DNA from: Lachnospiraceae bacterium
Lineage (GTDB): Bacteria; Bacillota; Clostridia; Lachnospirales; Lachnospiraceae
Direction of reading: 5' to 3'
Assembly (NCBI GenBank): GCA_016288005.1
Contig: JAEEXY010000008.1
Location: 1 to 64,000, forward strand
Length of the DNA stretch: 64,000 bases
Below, piece after piece: positions 8,941 to 17,200 of the stretch. Every line of letters starts with the position of its first letter. The first letter of the stretch is position 1. A program made the translations under genes and the position numbers. A model generated the notes under the pieces. That model was not told where the DNA came from. It was given only the letters and a program-made list of their open reading frames with translations, and did no database searches.

Positions 8941-9924
8941 TTACTCCTCCTCCCTGATAATCTGTGATATCTTAACTGCGTAGGCATCCGATGAGGAACC
9001 CGGCAGCGCTTTGAACTTCATGATGTTCCCGACAAAGACGCTCAGCTCGTCGCTGGTCTTTGTGTTGAGCTTTATGATATCGCCGCGCTGGATATTGATG
9101 AAATCGTTGAGCGATATCGTGCTCCTGCCGAGCTCTGCCCGGATCGGGATCCTGGCCTTTGCGATCGCGACCTCCAGCTGATCCTTGTAAGCGAAGGAAT
9201 CGGTGGCTTTGACCGTCGAATACCAGTATTTCGTGTTCAGTTTGTCTATTACGGGTTCGAGAACCTCGTAAGGAAGACAGATATTTATCATGCCCTCGAT
9301 ATTGCCGATCTTCATGTTCATGGTTACGATCGACGCCATCTCACTCGGCGAGATGATCTGCGCGAACTGTGAGTTTGTCTCTATCCGCTGCAGTCGGGGC
9401 TCCAGATGCACTACGTTGAACCAGGGCTCAACGAGCAGGTTCGTGACTACGGTAAATATACGCTCGATGATCACCAGCTCGATCTCGGAGAAATCCCTCG
9501 ATTTCTCGAGCGGATTACCGTTTCCGCCGAGCATCCTGTCGATTATCGCGTAACCGATGTTGTCGGCGATCTCTATGATGATATTGCCCTCGAGCGGGGC
9601 AAAATCGACTATACCCAGCAGAACAGGATTCGAGAGCGCGTTAGTAAACTCCGAATATATCTGAGCTTCGGAATTTATTACCTCGACCTGTACGTTCTTT
9701 CGCAGATAAACCGGGAGGGAGGTCGATAAAAGACGGCTGTAATGCTCGAAAATAATCTCGAGTGTCCTTAAGTGTTCCTTGGAGAACTTCGAAGGTCTGT
9801 TGAAATCATAGTTCTTGACGACCTTGTCGTTCGCCGTTTCTTTCATCTCATCCGCATCCAGCTCACCGCTGCTCAACGCGGCCAGAAGGTTATCTATTTC
9901 GCTTTGGGATAAGACATCACCCAT
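8941..9924 (-). CDS. fliM: FliM, flagellar motor switch protein
   Basis: C-ring protein linking FliG to FliN/FliY and binding CheY-P. 327 residues. The N-terminal CheY-binding peptide LSQSEIDNLLAAL is at residues 5-17. A CheC-like middle domain follows (GGNGNPLE near 135-142, and LVEPWFNVV). The C-terminal SpoA domain has LGRSTISLNDFINIQRGDII. Start supported by GGAGG seven bases before the ATG. A sigma-A-like promoter lies in the 76-base gap upstream. Confidence 0.96.
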   Translation of the reverse strand: MGDVLSQSEIDNLLAALSSGELDADEMKETANDKVVKNYDFNRPSKFSKEHLRTLEIIFEHYSRLLSTSLPVYLRKNVQVEVINSEAQIYSEFTNALSNPVLLGIVDFAPLEGNIIIEIADNIGYAIIDRMLGGNGNPLEKSRDFSEIELVIIERIFTVVTNLLVEPWFNVVHLEPRLQRIETNSQFAQIISPSEMASIVTMNMKIGNIEGMINICLPYEVLEPVIDKLNTKYWYSTVKATDSFAYKDQLEVAIAKARIPIRAELGRSTISLNDFINIQRGDIIKLNTKTSDELSVFVGNIMKFKALPGSSSDAYAVKISQIIREEE

Positions 9925-9954
9925 CGCTTTACCTCCTCGCAGTTGTTACATTTA

Positions 9955-9982
9955 ATTCTAACTTACTTGAATGGATAGTCAA
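9955..9982 (-). promoter_or_regulatory. Candidate internal sigma-A promoter before fliM
   Basis: On the minus strand TTGACT (9982-9977) and TAGAAT (9960-9955) are separated by 16 bases, each one mismatch from consensus. The -10 lies about 30 bases before the fliM ATG. It could let the switch/export half of the operon be expressed separately from the hook/stator half. Confidence 0.5.
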
Positions 9983-10000
9983 CACAAAATAACGGTCATA

Positions 10001-10519
10001 TTACTGGAATACGTAGCTGAATGTGATATCCACGATCATCTTTGAATTAAACAGCGTCTGAATGTCCGTAAGTATCTTTGACTTAACCTGCTCGTAACAC
10101 TCTGTCGTCAGCAGCTGTTCCTTTGAATACTTTGAAGTCTCGAGAACAAAGTAAGACTCGATATCGCGCTGCATGTCCGCGACCTTGGGTCCGAGCTCCT
10201 TATAATCCGCGTCCTTCGTGTTGATCGTAAGGCTGCCGCCCTTGATCAGTGCGTAATGGGACTGTCCGTCCTCGCCTGCCTGAAGGTTGGTCGTCAGTTC
10301 ATCGAGCGGGAACTTCTCAACGTCCTTGATGCTGTACTCGACGTTGATATCCACCGGAAGCGGGGACTCCAGCTCCAGATCGATGATCTGCATGATCTTT
10401 GTTATCAGCTCATCGGTCCTCTTTGCATTGGGAAGTACCGTAAAGATCATATATGCGGTGAGCGTGAGATTGACCACCAGCACGAGCAGTATCAGTACCG
10501 CCAGCATGTTCTTTTTCAT
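10001..10519 (-). CDS. fliL: FliL, stator-associated flagellar protein
   Basis: Single-pass membrane protein surrounding the stator and stabilising MotAB. 172 residues from the chosen start: short basic N-terminus KKN, one membrane helix at about 5-28, then a periplasmic-side SPFH-like domain. An upstream in-frame ATG at 10540 exists. The AAAGGAG site lies between the two ATGs with good spacing to the second, so 10519 is preferred. It sits between motB and fliM. The 104-base gap to motB holds two copies of a short repeat. Confidence 0.88.
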   Translation of the reverse strand: MKKNMLAVLILLVLVVNLTLTAYMIFTVLPNAKRTDELITKIMQIIDLELESPLPVDINVEYSIKDVEKFPLDELTTNLQAGEDGQSHYALIKGGSLTINTKDADYKELGPKVADMQRDIESYFVLETSKYSKEQLLTTECYEQVKSKILTDIQTLFNSKMIVDITFSYVFQ

Positions 10520-10544
10520 TTTGCAAAAGGCTCCTTTCACTTTG

Positions 10545-10588
10545 TTTCAGGCATACGCAGTTCGCTTTCGCAATTCTGCTTGCCTTTC
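10545..10588. repeat. Intergenic repeat, copy A1 (TTCAGGCATACGCAG family)
   Basis: Starts TTTCAGGCATACGCAG and ends CTGCTTGCCTTTC. An adjacent shortened copy lies at 10595-10625. A diverged relative lies between topA and dprA (27956-27991), with fragments at 29219-29236 and 39256-39290. All are in gaps or at gene ends. Confidence 0.6.
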
Positions 10589-10594
10589 TCTTCG

Positions 10595-10625
10595 CTTCAG
10601 GCATACGCAAATCCGCTTGCCTTTC
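10595..10625. repeat. Intergenic repeat, copy A2 (internal deletion)
   Basis: Same ends as copy A1 (CTTCAGGCATACGCA ... CGCTTGCCTTTC) but lacking about 13 central bases. It abuts the motB stop codon, overlapping its last bases. Confidence 0.55.
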
Positions 10626-11559
10626 AATCGGAATTATATGAATTGTAGATCCTTATCTCTATTCTCCTGTTGCGGGCGCGTCCCTCCGCCGTCGAATTCG
10701 ACGCGACGGGATCGTTCTCACCGCGTCCGGTCCAGCTCAGGCGCTTAACGTCGATATTCTTTTCCTGCACCAGATAATGTGCCGCGCTGATCGCGCGCGC
10801 CGAAGAAAGAATATCGTTGTCAGCGTAAACCGCCGATTTCATCGGAACATTGTCGGTATGGCCGACCACCTCAATGTTATGGTCGGGATATACCCTTAAG
10901 ATGTCGCCGACCTTTGACAGGAGCGGCAGGCAGGAATCCTGCAGATTCGCGCTTCCGGATTCGAACAGCATCGAACCGGACAATGTGATCTGAACGTACT
11001 GTCCGCTGCCGTCCATCGAAACCTCGAGCAGATTGCCTATATTGTAGCGCTCGGTAAGCTCCGAAACGCTGTCGAGTATCTCTTCGGTCTCAGCCTTGCC
11101 GAGTGCAGCGAGTTTTTCCTGAAGGGTCTTACCGCCAACCTCCTGATCCTGGGCGGTTCCGCCTTCCTGATTCTCCTGTTGCTTGCCTCCGCTCGCGGGG
11201 TCGTCGTTTGCGCCGCCCTGATTATCGCCCTCGTTTCCGGGGTTTGAGGTATCGCGCTGGTCATCGCCCTTATCTTCGGCGGTCTGACCCATGGAGGTGT
11301 AATATTCGTCAAGATTCGACAGCTGCGAGGTACCGATGCCGACCAGAGTTCCGTGTCCGATCGAGGTACTGCCCGAGTTGAAGATACTGAAGGCGCTGGT
11401 CATGGAAGCTACAACCTGCTCCCATTTGTTCGCGTCTACACTCGACATAGCGAATAGAAGAACGAAGAAGCAAAGCAGGAGGTTCATCAGATCGGAGAAT
11501 GTCGCCATCCACGCGGGTGCGCCGCCGCCGCCGGATTCTTCCTGTTTTTTCTTAGCCAT
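10624..11559 (-). CDS. motB: MotB, stator protein with peptidoglycan-binding domain
   Basis: Stator subunit that anchors MotA to peptidoglycan and carries the ion-binding aspartate. 311 residues. The membrane helix at about 18-40 contains FSDLMNLLLCFFVLLF with the key Asp at 23. An Asp/Gly/Gln-rich linker (about 85-135) follows, then an OmpA-like domain with VVGHTDNVP and the closing GRARNRRIEIRI. The coupling ion cannot be told from this alone. The start ATG overlaps the motA stop (TAATG). Confidence 0.95.
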   Translation of the reverse strand: MAKKKQEESGGGGAPAWMATFSDLMNLLLCFFVLLFAMSSVDANKWEQVVASMTSAFSIFNSGSTSIGHGTLVGIGTSQLSNLDEYYTSMGQTAEDKGDDQRDTSNPGNEGDNQGGANDDPASGGKQQENQEGGTAQDQEVGGKTLQEKLAALGKAETEEILDSVSELTERYNIGNLLEVSMDGSGQYVQITLSGSMLFESGSANLQDSCLPLLSKVGDILRVYPDHNIEVVGHTDNVPMKSAVYADNDILSSARAISAAHYLVQEKNIDVKRLSWTGRGENDPVASNSTAEGRARNRRIEIRIYNSYNSD

Positions 11560-12350
11560 TACTGTTCACCACCTTGACCCTGGGACATAGCGCTCGCCTT
11601 CTCGGGCGAGAGGAATGACTTGAGCTTCTCCTCGATAACGCGGGGGTTTTCACCGGCCTGGATTGAGAGAAGTCCTTCAACGATGATCTCCTTGAGCGAG
11701 ATCTCGGCAGCATCGTTAGCCTTGAGCTTTGATGAAACGGGTGTGCATATCCAGTTCGCAAGAACCGAGCCGTAGAATGTCGTGATCAGGGCTACGGCCA
11801 TGTTAGGACCTACGGCATTGATATCCGAAAGGTCACGGAGCATGTTTACAAGTCCGATCAGTGTACCGATCATACCCCAGGCAGGGCCGGCCGCGCCGAG
11901 CGCCTCCCAGAAACCTATACTGCCCTTATGACGCGAAGATACGCAGGAAAGCTCTGTCTCCATGATAGAGCGTACGAGCTCGGGATCGGTACCGTCGACG
12001 ATGAGCATGAGTCCCTTTTTGAGGAACGCGTCGTCAATGCCGTTGGCCGCCTCTTCAAGCGCCAGAAGACCTTCCTTACGTGCCACGTTCGAAAGGTTGA
12101 TGATCGATTTGATGGTCTCCTCTTCATTAACGTCGACCTTGTTGAAGGTCAGCTTAATGGTCTTGAGGTTGCCGATGAACTCGGGGATACTGCCCTGCGT
12201 CGCCATGGTCGCCATGAAAGCGCCGCCGAATGTGATAAGAACCGAAGGAAGGTCAACGAATCCGCTCAGCGCGGACACACCGCCCTGCAGGATACCGAAG
12301 ATCATCAGCGCGAACGCCGCGGCGAGACCTATCAATGTAGCTAAATCCAA
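11559..12350 (-). CDS. motA: MotA, stator proton/sodium channel protein
   Basis: Four-helix stator protein forming the ion channel with MotB and pushing on FliG. 263 residues. Conserved elements include the GGxFMATM motif after the second helix and GPAWGMIGTLIGLVNML in the third. The predicted start is TTG, with AGGTGG ten bases upstream; no in-frame ATG lies near. Placement of motAB inside the fla operon, between flbD and fliL, is the clostridial rather than the Bacillus arrangement. Confidence 0.94.
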   Translation of the reverse strand: MDLATLIGLAAAFALMIFGILQGGVSALSGFVDLPSVLITFGGAFMATMATQGSIPEFIGNLKTIKLTFNKVDVNEEETIKSIINLSNVARKEGLLALEEAANGIDDAFLKKGLMLIVDGTDPELVRSIMETELSCVSSRHKGSIGFWEALGAAGPAWGMIGTLIGLVNMLRDLSDINAVGPNMAVALITTFYGSVLANWICTPVSSKLKANDAAEISLKEIIVEGLLSIQAGENPRVIEEKLKSFLSPEKASAMSQGQGGEQ

Positions 12351-12447
12351 AGTAAATGCACCACCTATCCGACAAAAAATGTATCAAATAACAATATGAA
12401 TATCAAAAGACGAACGTAAAGTACATAATCACGAAAATTTGGGATAT

Positions 12448-12645
12448 TTATTCGTCACAATTTCGGTTCAAAATATCCCTCTTATACGATTTTACTAGAC
12501 TTTTCACCTTTTGTCTACTTTCTTTGACAATAATTTTTCTGCCCGTAGTAAGCGTTATCACGGTGTCGGGAACCTCGTCCACAACCTCGATGATCTCGGC
12601 ATTTACGGTGATCTGTTTGCCCGAGAGCAAGGTCACATCGATCAT
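12448..12645 (-). CDS. flbD: FlbD/SwrD-family small protein
   Basis: 65-residue protein of the FlbD/SwrD family, known in Bacillus to raise stator torque and swarming. It begins MIDVTLLSGKQITVNAEII, matching the family pattern of Ile/Leu-Thr-xx-Asn/Gly, followed by TTGRKIIVKES and a basic tail. AAGGAG precedes the ATG at seven bases. It lies between flgE and motA, its standard position. Confidence 0.88.
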   Translation of the reverse strand: MIDVTLLSGKQITVNAEIIEVVDEVPDTVITLTTGRKIIVKESRQKVKSLVKSYKRDILNRNCDE

Positions 12646-12674
12646 GTAAGATCTCCTTCCGAAATATGCTCCTA

Positions 12675-12713
12675 AAGCCCTGAAAGCACACTTTTCGTGA
12701 ATGCTCAGGGCTT
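12675..12713 (-). other. Hairpin between flgE and flbD
   Basis: Inverted repeat AAGCCCTGA / TCAGGGCTT with a 21-base loop that can pair further. No T-run follows. It may be an RNA stability or partial-attenuation element after the abundant hook-protein message. Confidence 0.45.
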
Positions 12714-12767
12714 CAAAGACTGCGCGCCGGCGGCCCCGGCAAGAGACCGCCTTACGCGTTATATTGA

Positions 12768-14204
12768 TTACCTCTTAAGATTGATCAGTTCCTCAAGCAG
12801 TGTATCGGAAACCGTGATGGTTCTGGAGTTTGCCTGGAAACCGCGCTGTGTGGTGATCATCTGTGTGAACTCGGTCGAAAGGTCAACGTTTGACATTTCG
12901 AGAACACCGGTGTTCATCTTGCCGCCGTTCGAGGAGATATCCTCGCCCACGCCGTCGAAATCACCCGAGTTCATGGTTGCTGCGAAAAGGTTGTTGCCGA
13001 CTGCCTCAAGGCCTGCCGCGTTTGCGAAGCTTGCAACCGCGATCTGGCAGAGGAGCTTTGTATCGCCGTTGTCGTAGGTTCCGTAGATACGTCCCGAGGT
13101 ATCAACGCTGATACCGGACATCTCGCCCTTGGGAGCGCCTGCGCCCTGTCCGTCAAGAGAACCTCTCGAGCAGGAGAAGCTCGAAGAACCGCTGCTCGCG
13201 TACATGGTCATCGATGAGAAATCAACGTCGATCATGGTGAAAGGAGAAGGATCAGCATTTACCATAAAGTTGATGCTCTTGCCGCCCTCTTCGCCGCCAA
13301 CGCTGGAGAACTTACCGGTAGCTGCGTCGAATACGAGGTCAACGCCTTCCATATCGATGTTAACATTACCGTCTTCATCAACTTCCGCCGAGATCTCGTC
13401 GCCCTCGGCTCCGAAAATGAAGCTGGTGATCGCGGATGCGGAATAAGTGATGGTTCCGTCTTCCTCTTCGGTCTTGTTTACGAAGATTGACTGGCCCTTC
13501 GAATCAAGGATGTTGGTGATGCTTACCTTGTACTGGTTATTGTATTCATCGGACTGCTTAACCTTCATTACAGCCATGTAGCTCTGTCCGAGATTGTCGT
13601 AGAAAGCGAGGGTTGTGGTCTTACCGGTATCGGTGGTGAGCTGTGTATCCTTATAGTCGATGTTGCCGCTCACATATACATTGGTCGTTGCTTCGGGCTC
13701 AATGTACTGTGTGTCGGGAGACATAACGCGAAGCTCGGAAACGGTATCCTGTACGCACTTTGAAGGATCGTTGGGGTCAACCTGCCAGCCCATTACCTTG
13801 CAGCCCGCTGCATTACAGAGAACGCCGTTCGCGTCAACGGTGAAAGCGCCCGCGCGTGTGAAGTAATTCTGCTTGCCGTTGTTAACTACAAAGAACTGGT
13901 CGCCCTCGATCATGATATCAAGCGCATTGTCCGTTCTCTGGGATCCGCCCGAAACCGAAACGGTTGAAGAGATCGATGCCACGCTGGAGCCGAGACCTAT
14001 CTGCTTTGCGTTGATACCTGCGGTACCTGTCGTTGCGTTAGGGCCCGAAGCGCTGCTCGTTGTCTGATAAAGAATATCCGAAAAGTTTACCGCGCTCGAC
14101 TTGAAGCCTACGGTATTTACGTTAGAAATGTTGTTACCAATTACATCCATCTTAGTCTGGTGTACCTTAAGACCCGATACACCCGAGTATAACGAACGCA
14201 TCAT
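12768..14204 (-). CDS. flgE: FlgE, flagellar hook protein
   Basis: Main structural protein of the hook, secreted without a signal peptide through the flagellar export system. 478 residues. The N-terminal rod/hook signature MRSLYSGVSGLKVHQTKMDVIGNNISNVNT is present in parts, ending with NTVGFKSS near residue 31-38. The C-terminal FlgE/F/G domain closes with NVDLSTEFTQMITTQRGFQANSRTI. Start fixed by AGGAGG nine bases upstream. The central region has two cysteines (CNAAGCK), unusual for a secreted hook protein. Confidence 0.96.
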   Translation of the reverse strand: MMRSLYSGVSGLKVHQTKMDVIGNNISNVNTVGFKSSAVNFSDILYQTTSSASGPNATTGTAGINAKQIGLGSSVASISSTVSVSGGSQRTDNALDIMIEGDQFFVVNNGKQNYFTRAGAFTVDANGVLCNAAGCKVMGWQVDPNDPSKCVQDTVSELRVMSPDTQYIEPEATTNVYVSGNIDYKDTQLTTDTGKTTTLAFYDNLGQSYMAVMKVKQSDEYNNQYKVSITNILDSKGQSIFVNKTEEEDGTITYSASAITSFIFGAEGDEISAEVDEDGNVNIDMEGVDLVFDAATGKFSSVGGEEGGKSINFMVNADPSPFTMIDVDFSSMTMYASSGSSSFSCSRGSLDGQGAGAPKGEMSGISVDTSGRIYGTYDNGDTKLLCQIAVASFANAAGLEAVGNNLFAATMNSGDFDGVGEDISSNGGKMNTGVLEMSNVDLSTEFTQMITTQRGFQANSRTITVSDTLLEELINLKR

Positions 14205-14313
14205 AATATTTTACCTCCTGGATGGTGAAACCTGACAGCTTCAGGCATTCGGCTGTCTCCGCCTCCATAAGGTCCGGCGGTTTTGGTTTCTGCTATTTAG
14301 TTGTTCTGTATTG

Positions 14314-14703
14314 TCAGGTAATTATCGCTCCGTCGATGTTCGTGAAGATCTTGTCCTCACCTTCGCCGACCGCTGTGATCACCGTGTTGTTGCTGACGTT
14401 TACGATGAACGCGAGATTGTCGACCATGACGAGTGATTCCCTGATTCCCTTTTCTCCTGCTTTCTCTACGCCGTCCTCAAGTCTTTCCCACTGGTTGGCT
14501 GTGAGGTCGATCTGTCTGGACTGCATTCTCATGCTTGCGTGCTTTGAGAATTTGAGTTCAGAACCGGCGCTTGTCCTCTCGTTGAGTATCTGCTCAAAGG
14601 ACTTGCCCTGTAATGACGCTGCGCTCGAAGACTTTTCGCTGTTCTTGAGCTGTTCCGTCATCTGCTGGATGGAAGGGAAATTGTTGATTCTGTTAGTAGG
14701 CAT
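14314..14703 (-). CDS. Flagellar operon protein, TIGR02530-like
   Basis: 129-residue soluble protein found between flgD and flgE in Bacillota. It matches the family I know as TIGR02530 (flg_new); its exact role is not established. Visible core: ELKFSKHASMRMQSRQI followed by LTANQWERLEDGVEKA and a C-terminal LAFIVNVSNNTVITAV strand region. No signal peptide or membrane segment. AGGAGG precedes the ATG at five bases. Confidence in family is good; function unknown. Confidence 0.82.
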   Translation of the reverse strand: MPTNRINNFPSIQQMTEQLKNSEKSSSAASLQGKSFEQILNERTSAGSELKFSKHASMRMQSRQIDLTANQWERLEDGVEKAGEKGIRESLVMVDNLAFIVNVSNNTVITAVGEGEDKIFTNIDGAIIT

Positions 14704-14722
14704 CCATTCCTCCTGTCCCGGT

Positions 14723-15484
14723 TTATGCGATCCCGGCCGTTGAGTTGTAAACAGTTATCGTAAGTTTGTCGTTTATTGTTGTGTATACTGAGTTGTTGAA
14801 TACTATCGAAGCGTTGTATTCGCCGTTTTCAAATCCGGCAAATGCTTCCTTGCCGATAGTCACCGTGTTGTCACGCTGCTTGATGTACGAGGGGTCGATC
14901 GGCTGTCCGCCTATGACGATCGCCACGTCCGAAGCCTTGTATTCGTTGCTTCCGTAATCAACCGTTATCGTCAGGTCCTCGGGTGCTTTCGCGTTGTACT
15001 TGAAGTTGTACTCCGTATCCACCTTCGGGATGTTCCTTCCGACGTAGTACTGATCGTTTACTACCGTGTAGATGTCCTCGTAATCGTAAACCGTTCCGTT
15101 TACCGAGAGCTGGACCTTTCCTCCGGCCATATTGACGAAATCAATAATGCCTTCGGGATAAGTGGTCTTGCCGTTCGAATCCGTGATCTCGAAGATCGCG
15201 TATTTTCCGACGAGCGTGAGTGCCTGAGCTTTTTCCGACTCCGACGAGAGATTCTGAAGCTGTTCGAGCTGTGAGAACTGCGCCAGCTGCGAAACATATT
15301 CGGTATCGGTGCTGGGCTCTAACGGATCCTGGTTCTGCATCTGGCATACCAGAAGCTGAAGGAATGCGTCCTTACCAAGCTCGTTGCCCTTAGCCTTGTC
15401 GGTGCTGGTGTTTTCCGGTGAGACGGCGTAATTTAAAATTCCGTTTGTAACATCGGCCACAAGACCGGTTGGATTAGTGCTCAT
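14723..15484 (-). CDS. flgD: FlgD, hook-capping protein
   Basis: Scaffold that caps the growing hook and is later removed. 253 residues. The conserved N-terminal block is LGKDAFLQLLVCQMQNQDPLEP followed by VSQLAQFSQLEQLQNL. The C-terminal half is a Tudor/FnIII-like beta domain. It contains a cysteine at QLLVCQMQ. CGGAG lies eight bases before the ATG. Order fliK-flgD-TIGR02530-flgE is standard. Confidence 0.94.
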   Translation of the reverse strand: MSTNPTGLVADVTNGILNYAVSPENTSTDKAKGNELGKDAFLQLLVCQMQNQDPLEPSTDTEYVSQLAQFSQLEQLQNLSSESEKAQALTLVGKYAIFEITDSNGKTTYPEGIIDFVNMAGGKVQLSVNGTVYDYEDIYTVVNDQYYVGRNIPKVDTEYNFKYNAKAPEDLTITVDYGSNEYKASDVAIVIGGQPIDPSYIKQRDNTVTIGKEAFAGFENGEYNASIVFNNSVYTTINDKLTITVYNSTAGIA

Positions 15485-15507
15485 TTCTTATTCTCCGTTC
15501 TGTTTTT

Positions 15508-17034
15508 TTATGCCACGTATGTTACCGTGCTTCCCGTCTGTTCCATCATTTCCTGTCTGATACGCTCGGCCTCGGCTTCTTCTGCCGAAAGATCGTTTCC
15601 GATTCCCGATAATCCCTTTGTGCGACGCTTTCCGTTGCCGTCCGATTCCTGATATCCTTCGGATTCGGCGTTCTTGCTGTCCGCGAATGTGTAGGCAGCA
15701 ACCGTAACTTCGATCGCTTCAACTCTTACGCCCTGTGCCTCAATGTTTTCCTTGAGGATCTGGAGCTGTGATTCAAGAGCTTCTTTCGAGATTTCGTTCT
15801 GTGTGGTGATCTGTGCGGTCATCACTCCGTCTTTTGAGGTGATGTTAAGATTTACCTTACCGAGACTCTCGGGATTGAGGCTCATCTCAAGTCTGGTGTT
15901 TTCGGGGCTGATCTCAACCTTTACCGCTTCGGTAAGCTGGTAAACGATGTCTCTTGCCGAAATCCTCCCTTCGAGACCGGTAAGTTCCGTGCCGCTGACC
16001 TTCATCGCATCCTCAAGACCCTTTACGAAGCTCTCTGCGGGGCTTACGTTTGTCTGTACGGGCTTTTCGTTCTTTGCCGATGCTTTGGTCTCACGAACCG
16101 TCGCTGTCTTTGACTCTTCGTTCTGTCCGCTCATCTCATCGCTGTTTTCGGAACCGCTCTTTTCAAAGCCGTGCTTTTCAACCTTGACCGTAAAGCCTTC
16201 TTCAATGTCCTCGGGAGCCTCTTCGATCTCTTCCGCAGTCTCCTTTGCGAAACCGGGCTTAATGAAGTGCTTTTCGTCCGTTATGCCCTTGGCATGAAGC
16301 ATTTCCCTGAACTCCTCGCTGTCGTTCACCTGAGCGAACTCCCCGGCAGTCATCCCTGCGTCCTCAAGTACCTTTCCGATCAGTTCCCTGATCTCCTTGA
16401 AGGCATCGAGCATGTCGTTGTCAACGAGCATATCCGAGATATCGCTGCTTCCGTTGAGACTGAGGATCAGCTTTGCGATCGAATCCGTGTCGGTTAGATC
16501 CTCGGGAATCATCTGCAGCTCGTTCATCTTCGACTCAAGCTCCTCCATCGAGGTCTCAAGGATGTTCGAGATCTGAACGATCAGAGTGTTGATGATCTCC
16601 ATGATCCGGTCGAGTGTTTCGGCATCGATCTCTCCGGCAGCCGCTTCTTCGATATCGGCGGTAATTACGGTATCCTTTACCGTAAGCTCTTCCTCCGGGG
16701 GAACTGCGGTCTCTTCGGTCCCGCTCATCTGAGCTTTGATGTCCTTTACTTCGTACTCATCATTGTCCGAAGGTGCGGACACGTTCGCTTTCTGCTCTTT
16801 CGCCGCATTGGCTTTGACCTGTTCCTTACTGTATTCAGTTTTGTTGGTTCCCGGCTCCGCTATCGCTTCGCTCTTCGCCTGCGATCCGTATCCCGCCGAT
16901 GCGGAATCAAGTCTGGTCCTGAACGAATCTTTAACGTTCGCTGTGCTTACCTGGGAAACCTGCGTTACCTTGACCGATACAAAGGAACCTGTCGCGCCCT
17001 GCAGAGCAGCAACATTAATTCCTGTTGCAGTCAT
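15508..17034 (-). CDS. fliK: FliK, hook-length control protein
   Basis: Secreted molecular ruler that measures hook length and triggers the FlhB switch. 508 residues from the chosen ATG. The N-terminal two thirds are low-complexity and Glu/Ser/Thr-rich. The conserved C-terminal Flg_hook domain includes ENTRLEMSLNPESLGKVNLNI then QLQILKENIEAQGVRVEAIEV. The open frame extends to 17085, but AAAGGAGG sits six bases before the ATG at 17034 and the upstream codons are unlike FliK. A terminator and sigma-D-like promoter lie just upstream. Confidence 0.93.
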   Translation of the reverse strand: MTATGINVAALQGATGSFVSVKVTQVSQVSTANVKDSFRTRLDSASAGYGSQAKSEAIAEPGTNKTEYSKEQVKANAAKEQKANVSAPSDNDEYEVKDIKAQMSGTEETAVPPEEELTVKDTVITADIEEAAAGEIDAETLDRIMEIINTLIVQISNILETSMEELESKMNELQMIPEDLTDTDSIAKLILSLNGSSDISDMLVDNDMLDAFKEIRELIGKVLEDAGMTAGEFAQVNDSEEFREMLHAKGITDEKHFIKPGFAKETAEEIEEAPEDIEEGFTVKVEKHGFEKSGSENSDEMSGQNEESKTATVRETKASAKNEKPVQTNVSPAESFVKGLEDAMKVSGTELTGLEGRISARDIVYQLTEAVKVEISPENTRLEMSLNPESLGKVNLNITSKDGVMTAQITTQNEISKEALESQLQILKENIEAQGVRVEAIEVTVAAYTFADSKNAESEGYQESDGNGKRRTKGLSGIGNDLSAEEAEAERIRQEMMEQTGSTVTYVA

Positions 17035-17064
17035 TAATGTCCTCCTTTCACTCCTTTTTTTGTT

Positions 17065-17083
17065 GGGGCAACTTTTCCGCCCC
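17065..17083 (-). other. Small hairpin in the fliK leader
   Basis: GGGGC / GCCCC stem with a nine-base loop between the candidate sigma-D promoter and the fliK ribosome site. It may protect the 5' end of the transcript. Confidence 0.35.
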
Positions 17084-17093
17084 ACTATACTAT

Positions 17094-17121
17094 ATATCGG
17101 CTTATATGGTGGAAGACATTA
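17094..17121 (-). promoter_or_regulatory. Candidate sigma-D (FliA) promoter for fliK onward
   Basis: On the minus strand TAATGTCT (17121-17114), 12 bases, then GCCGATAT (17101-17094). The sigma-28 consensus is TAAAGTTT-N11-GCCGATAA, so the -10 matches 7 of 8 and the -35 six of 8 with one extra spacer base. It follows a terminator directly, which makes a fresh start of transcription plausible. Confidence 0.5.
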
Positions 17122-17152
17122 CAACAAACTGTGTTTTTTTTCAATTTTTTTC

Positions 17153-17193
17153 AAAAAAGATACCCGCCACGCAGATCATGCCGCGGAGCGGGT
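17153..17193 (-). terminator. Intrinsic terminator inside the fla operon
   Basis: Just after the MotE-like gene, ACCCGC...GCGGGT forms a GC-rich stem with further internal pairing (17162-17193), followed on the minus strand by ATCTTTTTT. It should split the early (flgB to MotE-like) and later (fliK onward) parts of the operon, or attenuate between them. Confidence 0.7.
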
Positions 17194-17200
17194 AAAAAAC

